DNA from: CAYQAJ01 sp964415245
Lineage (GTDB): Bacteria > Planctomycetota > Planctomycetia > Pirellulales > Pirellulaceae
Direction of reading: 5' to 3'
DNA: 14,151 nt
Assembly: GCA_964415245.1 (NCBI GenBank)
Contig: CAYQAJ010000126.1
Location: 1 to 14,151 of the forward strand
A model generated the notes under the pieces. The model saw nothing but the letters and a program-made list of their open reading frames with translations. It ran no database searches and was not told where the DNA came from. The number at the start of each line of letters is the position of its first letter. Positions within the stretch are counted from its first letter, which is position 1. Below are positions 13,955-14,151 of the stretch, piece by piece. The position numbers and the translations under genes were made by a program.

Positions 13955-13982
13955 CTGAAAACTGAACACTGAAAACTGAAAA
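13955..13982. repeat. heptad array, CTGAAAA family (reverse of TTTCAGT)
   Basis: Four units: CTGAAAA, CTGAACA, CTGAAAA, CTGAAAA. It ends 14 nt before the rpoN start and is the inverted counterpart of the array upstream of mch. Confidence 0.8.
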
Positions 13983-13996
13983 CTTGGTCGACGACC

Positions 13997-14151
13997 ATGA
14001 GACTATCGCTCGGACAACACCTGGCGCAAGTGCAAACGATGAAGCTTGCGCCGCGGATGATCCAGTCGATGGAGATTCTGCAGTTGCCCGTGATGGCGCT
14101 GGAGGAGCGCATCCAGGAAGAGCTCGTGGCCAACCCCGTGCTGGAGACGAC
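13997..14151 (+). CDS. rpoN: RNA polymerase sigma-54 factor, N-terminal part
   Basis: The first 51 codons are visible, starting MRLSLGQHLAQVQTMKLAPR, followed by MIQSMEILQLPVMALEERIQ and EELVANPVLE. This is region I of sigma-54, the Gln/Leu-rich helix that contacts core polymerase and the enhancer-binding ATPase and keeps the holoenzyme closed until activated. The NPVLE stretch matches the usual NPLLE. The ATG at 13997 matches the usual N-terminus; a Shine-Dalgarno is not evident because the heptad array ends just upstream. The rest lies beyond the window edge. Confidence 0.92.
   Translation, partial: MRLSLGQHLAQVQTMKLAPRMIQSMEILQLPVMALEERIQEELVANPVLET

Larger units (their letters stand above)
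13651..13996. other. 346-nt gene-free spacer between recR and rpoN
   Basis: No convincing coding sequence or RNA is seen. It holds two GGAATTGAC words (13778-13786 and 13827-13835), a possible promoter near 13815-13845, and two heptad arrays at its right end. Confidence 0.6.

Overview
The window reads as a GC-rich planctomycete chromosome, most likely a Pirellulales-type lineage, and probably comes from a draft or metagenome assembly because it contains a 100-N scaffold gap. Three things point this way: a tetrahydromethanopterin-type C1 gene (mch) in a bacterium, OleC/OleD-like lipid genes, and many start codons without a clear Shine-Dalgarno. This is inference from gene content; no 16S or marker tree is available here.

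Left part (1-9338, all minus strand, transcribed right to left): mch (methenyl-H4MPT cyclohydrolase), a RimK-like ATP-grasp ligase, an OleC-like AMP-forming ligase, a GYF-domain membrane protein, an OleD-like SDR reductase, a FabF-like ketosynthase (broken by the gap), an acyl carrier protein, and a CrtI/phytoene-desaturase-like FAD oxidoreductase that runs off the left edge. The last six genes, apart from the GYF protein, look like one lipid or hydrocarbon pathway: ketosynthase plus ACP build a beta-ketoacyl chain, the SDR reduces it, the ligase activates it and the FAD enzyme desaturates or isomerises it. OleA and OleB of the classical olefin pathway are not in the window.

Right part (9608-14151, plus strand): a DtxR/MntR-type metal regulator divergent from mch, then a small SRP RNA gene, dnaX, ybaB and recR in the widely conserved order, and the start of rpoN (sigma-54). 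dnaX carries an A9 run followed by a GC hairpin. Both alternative frames close within 32 nt of the run, so the gene looks built to make a short gamma form as well as tau.

Many gene boundaries are decorated by short arrays of tandem 7-bp repeats from several sequence families (units such as TCAGCNN, TTTCAGT, CCTCANN, GAANNNC, ACGGACN) and by a REP-like element with core CGCTTGCGGTTTCGCGCTC. Some of these repeats run into gene ends: the ketosynthase stop codon lies inside a heptad array, and the OleC-like C-terminal tail is encoded by a REP-like copy. No tRNA, rRNA, CRISPR array or insertion sequence was seen.
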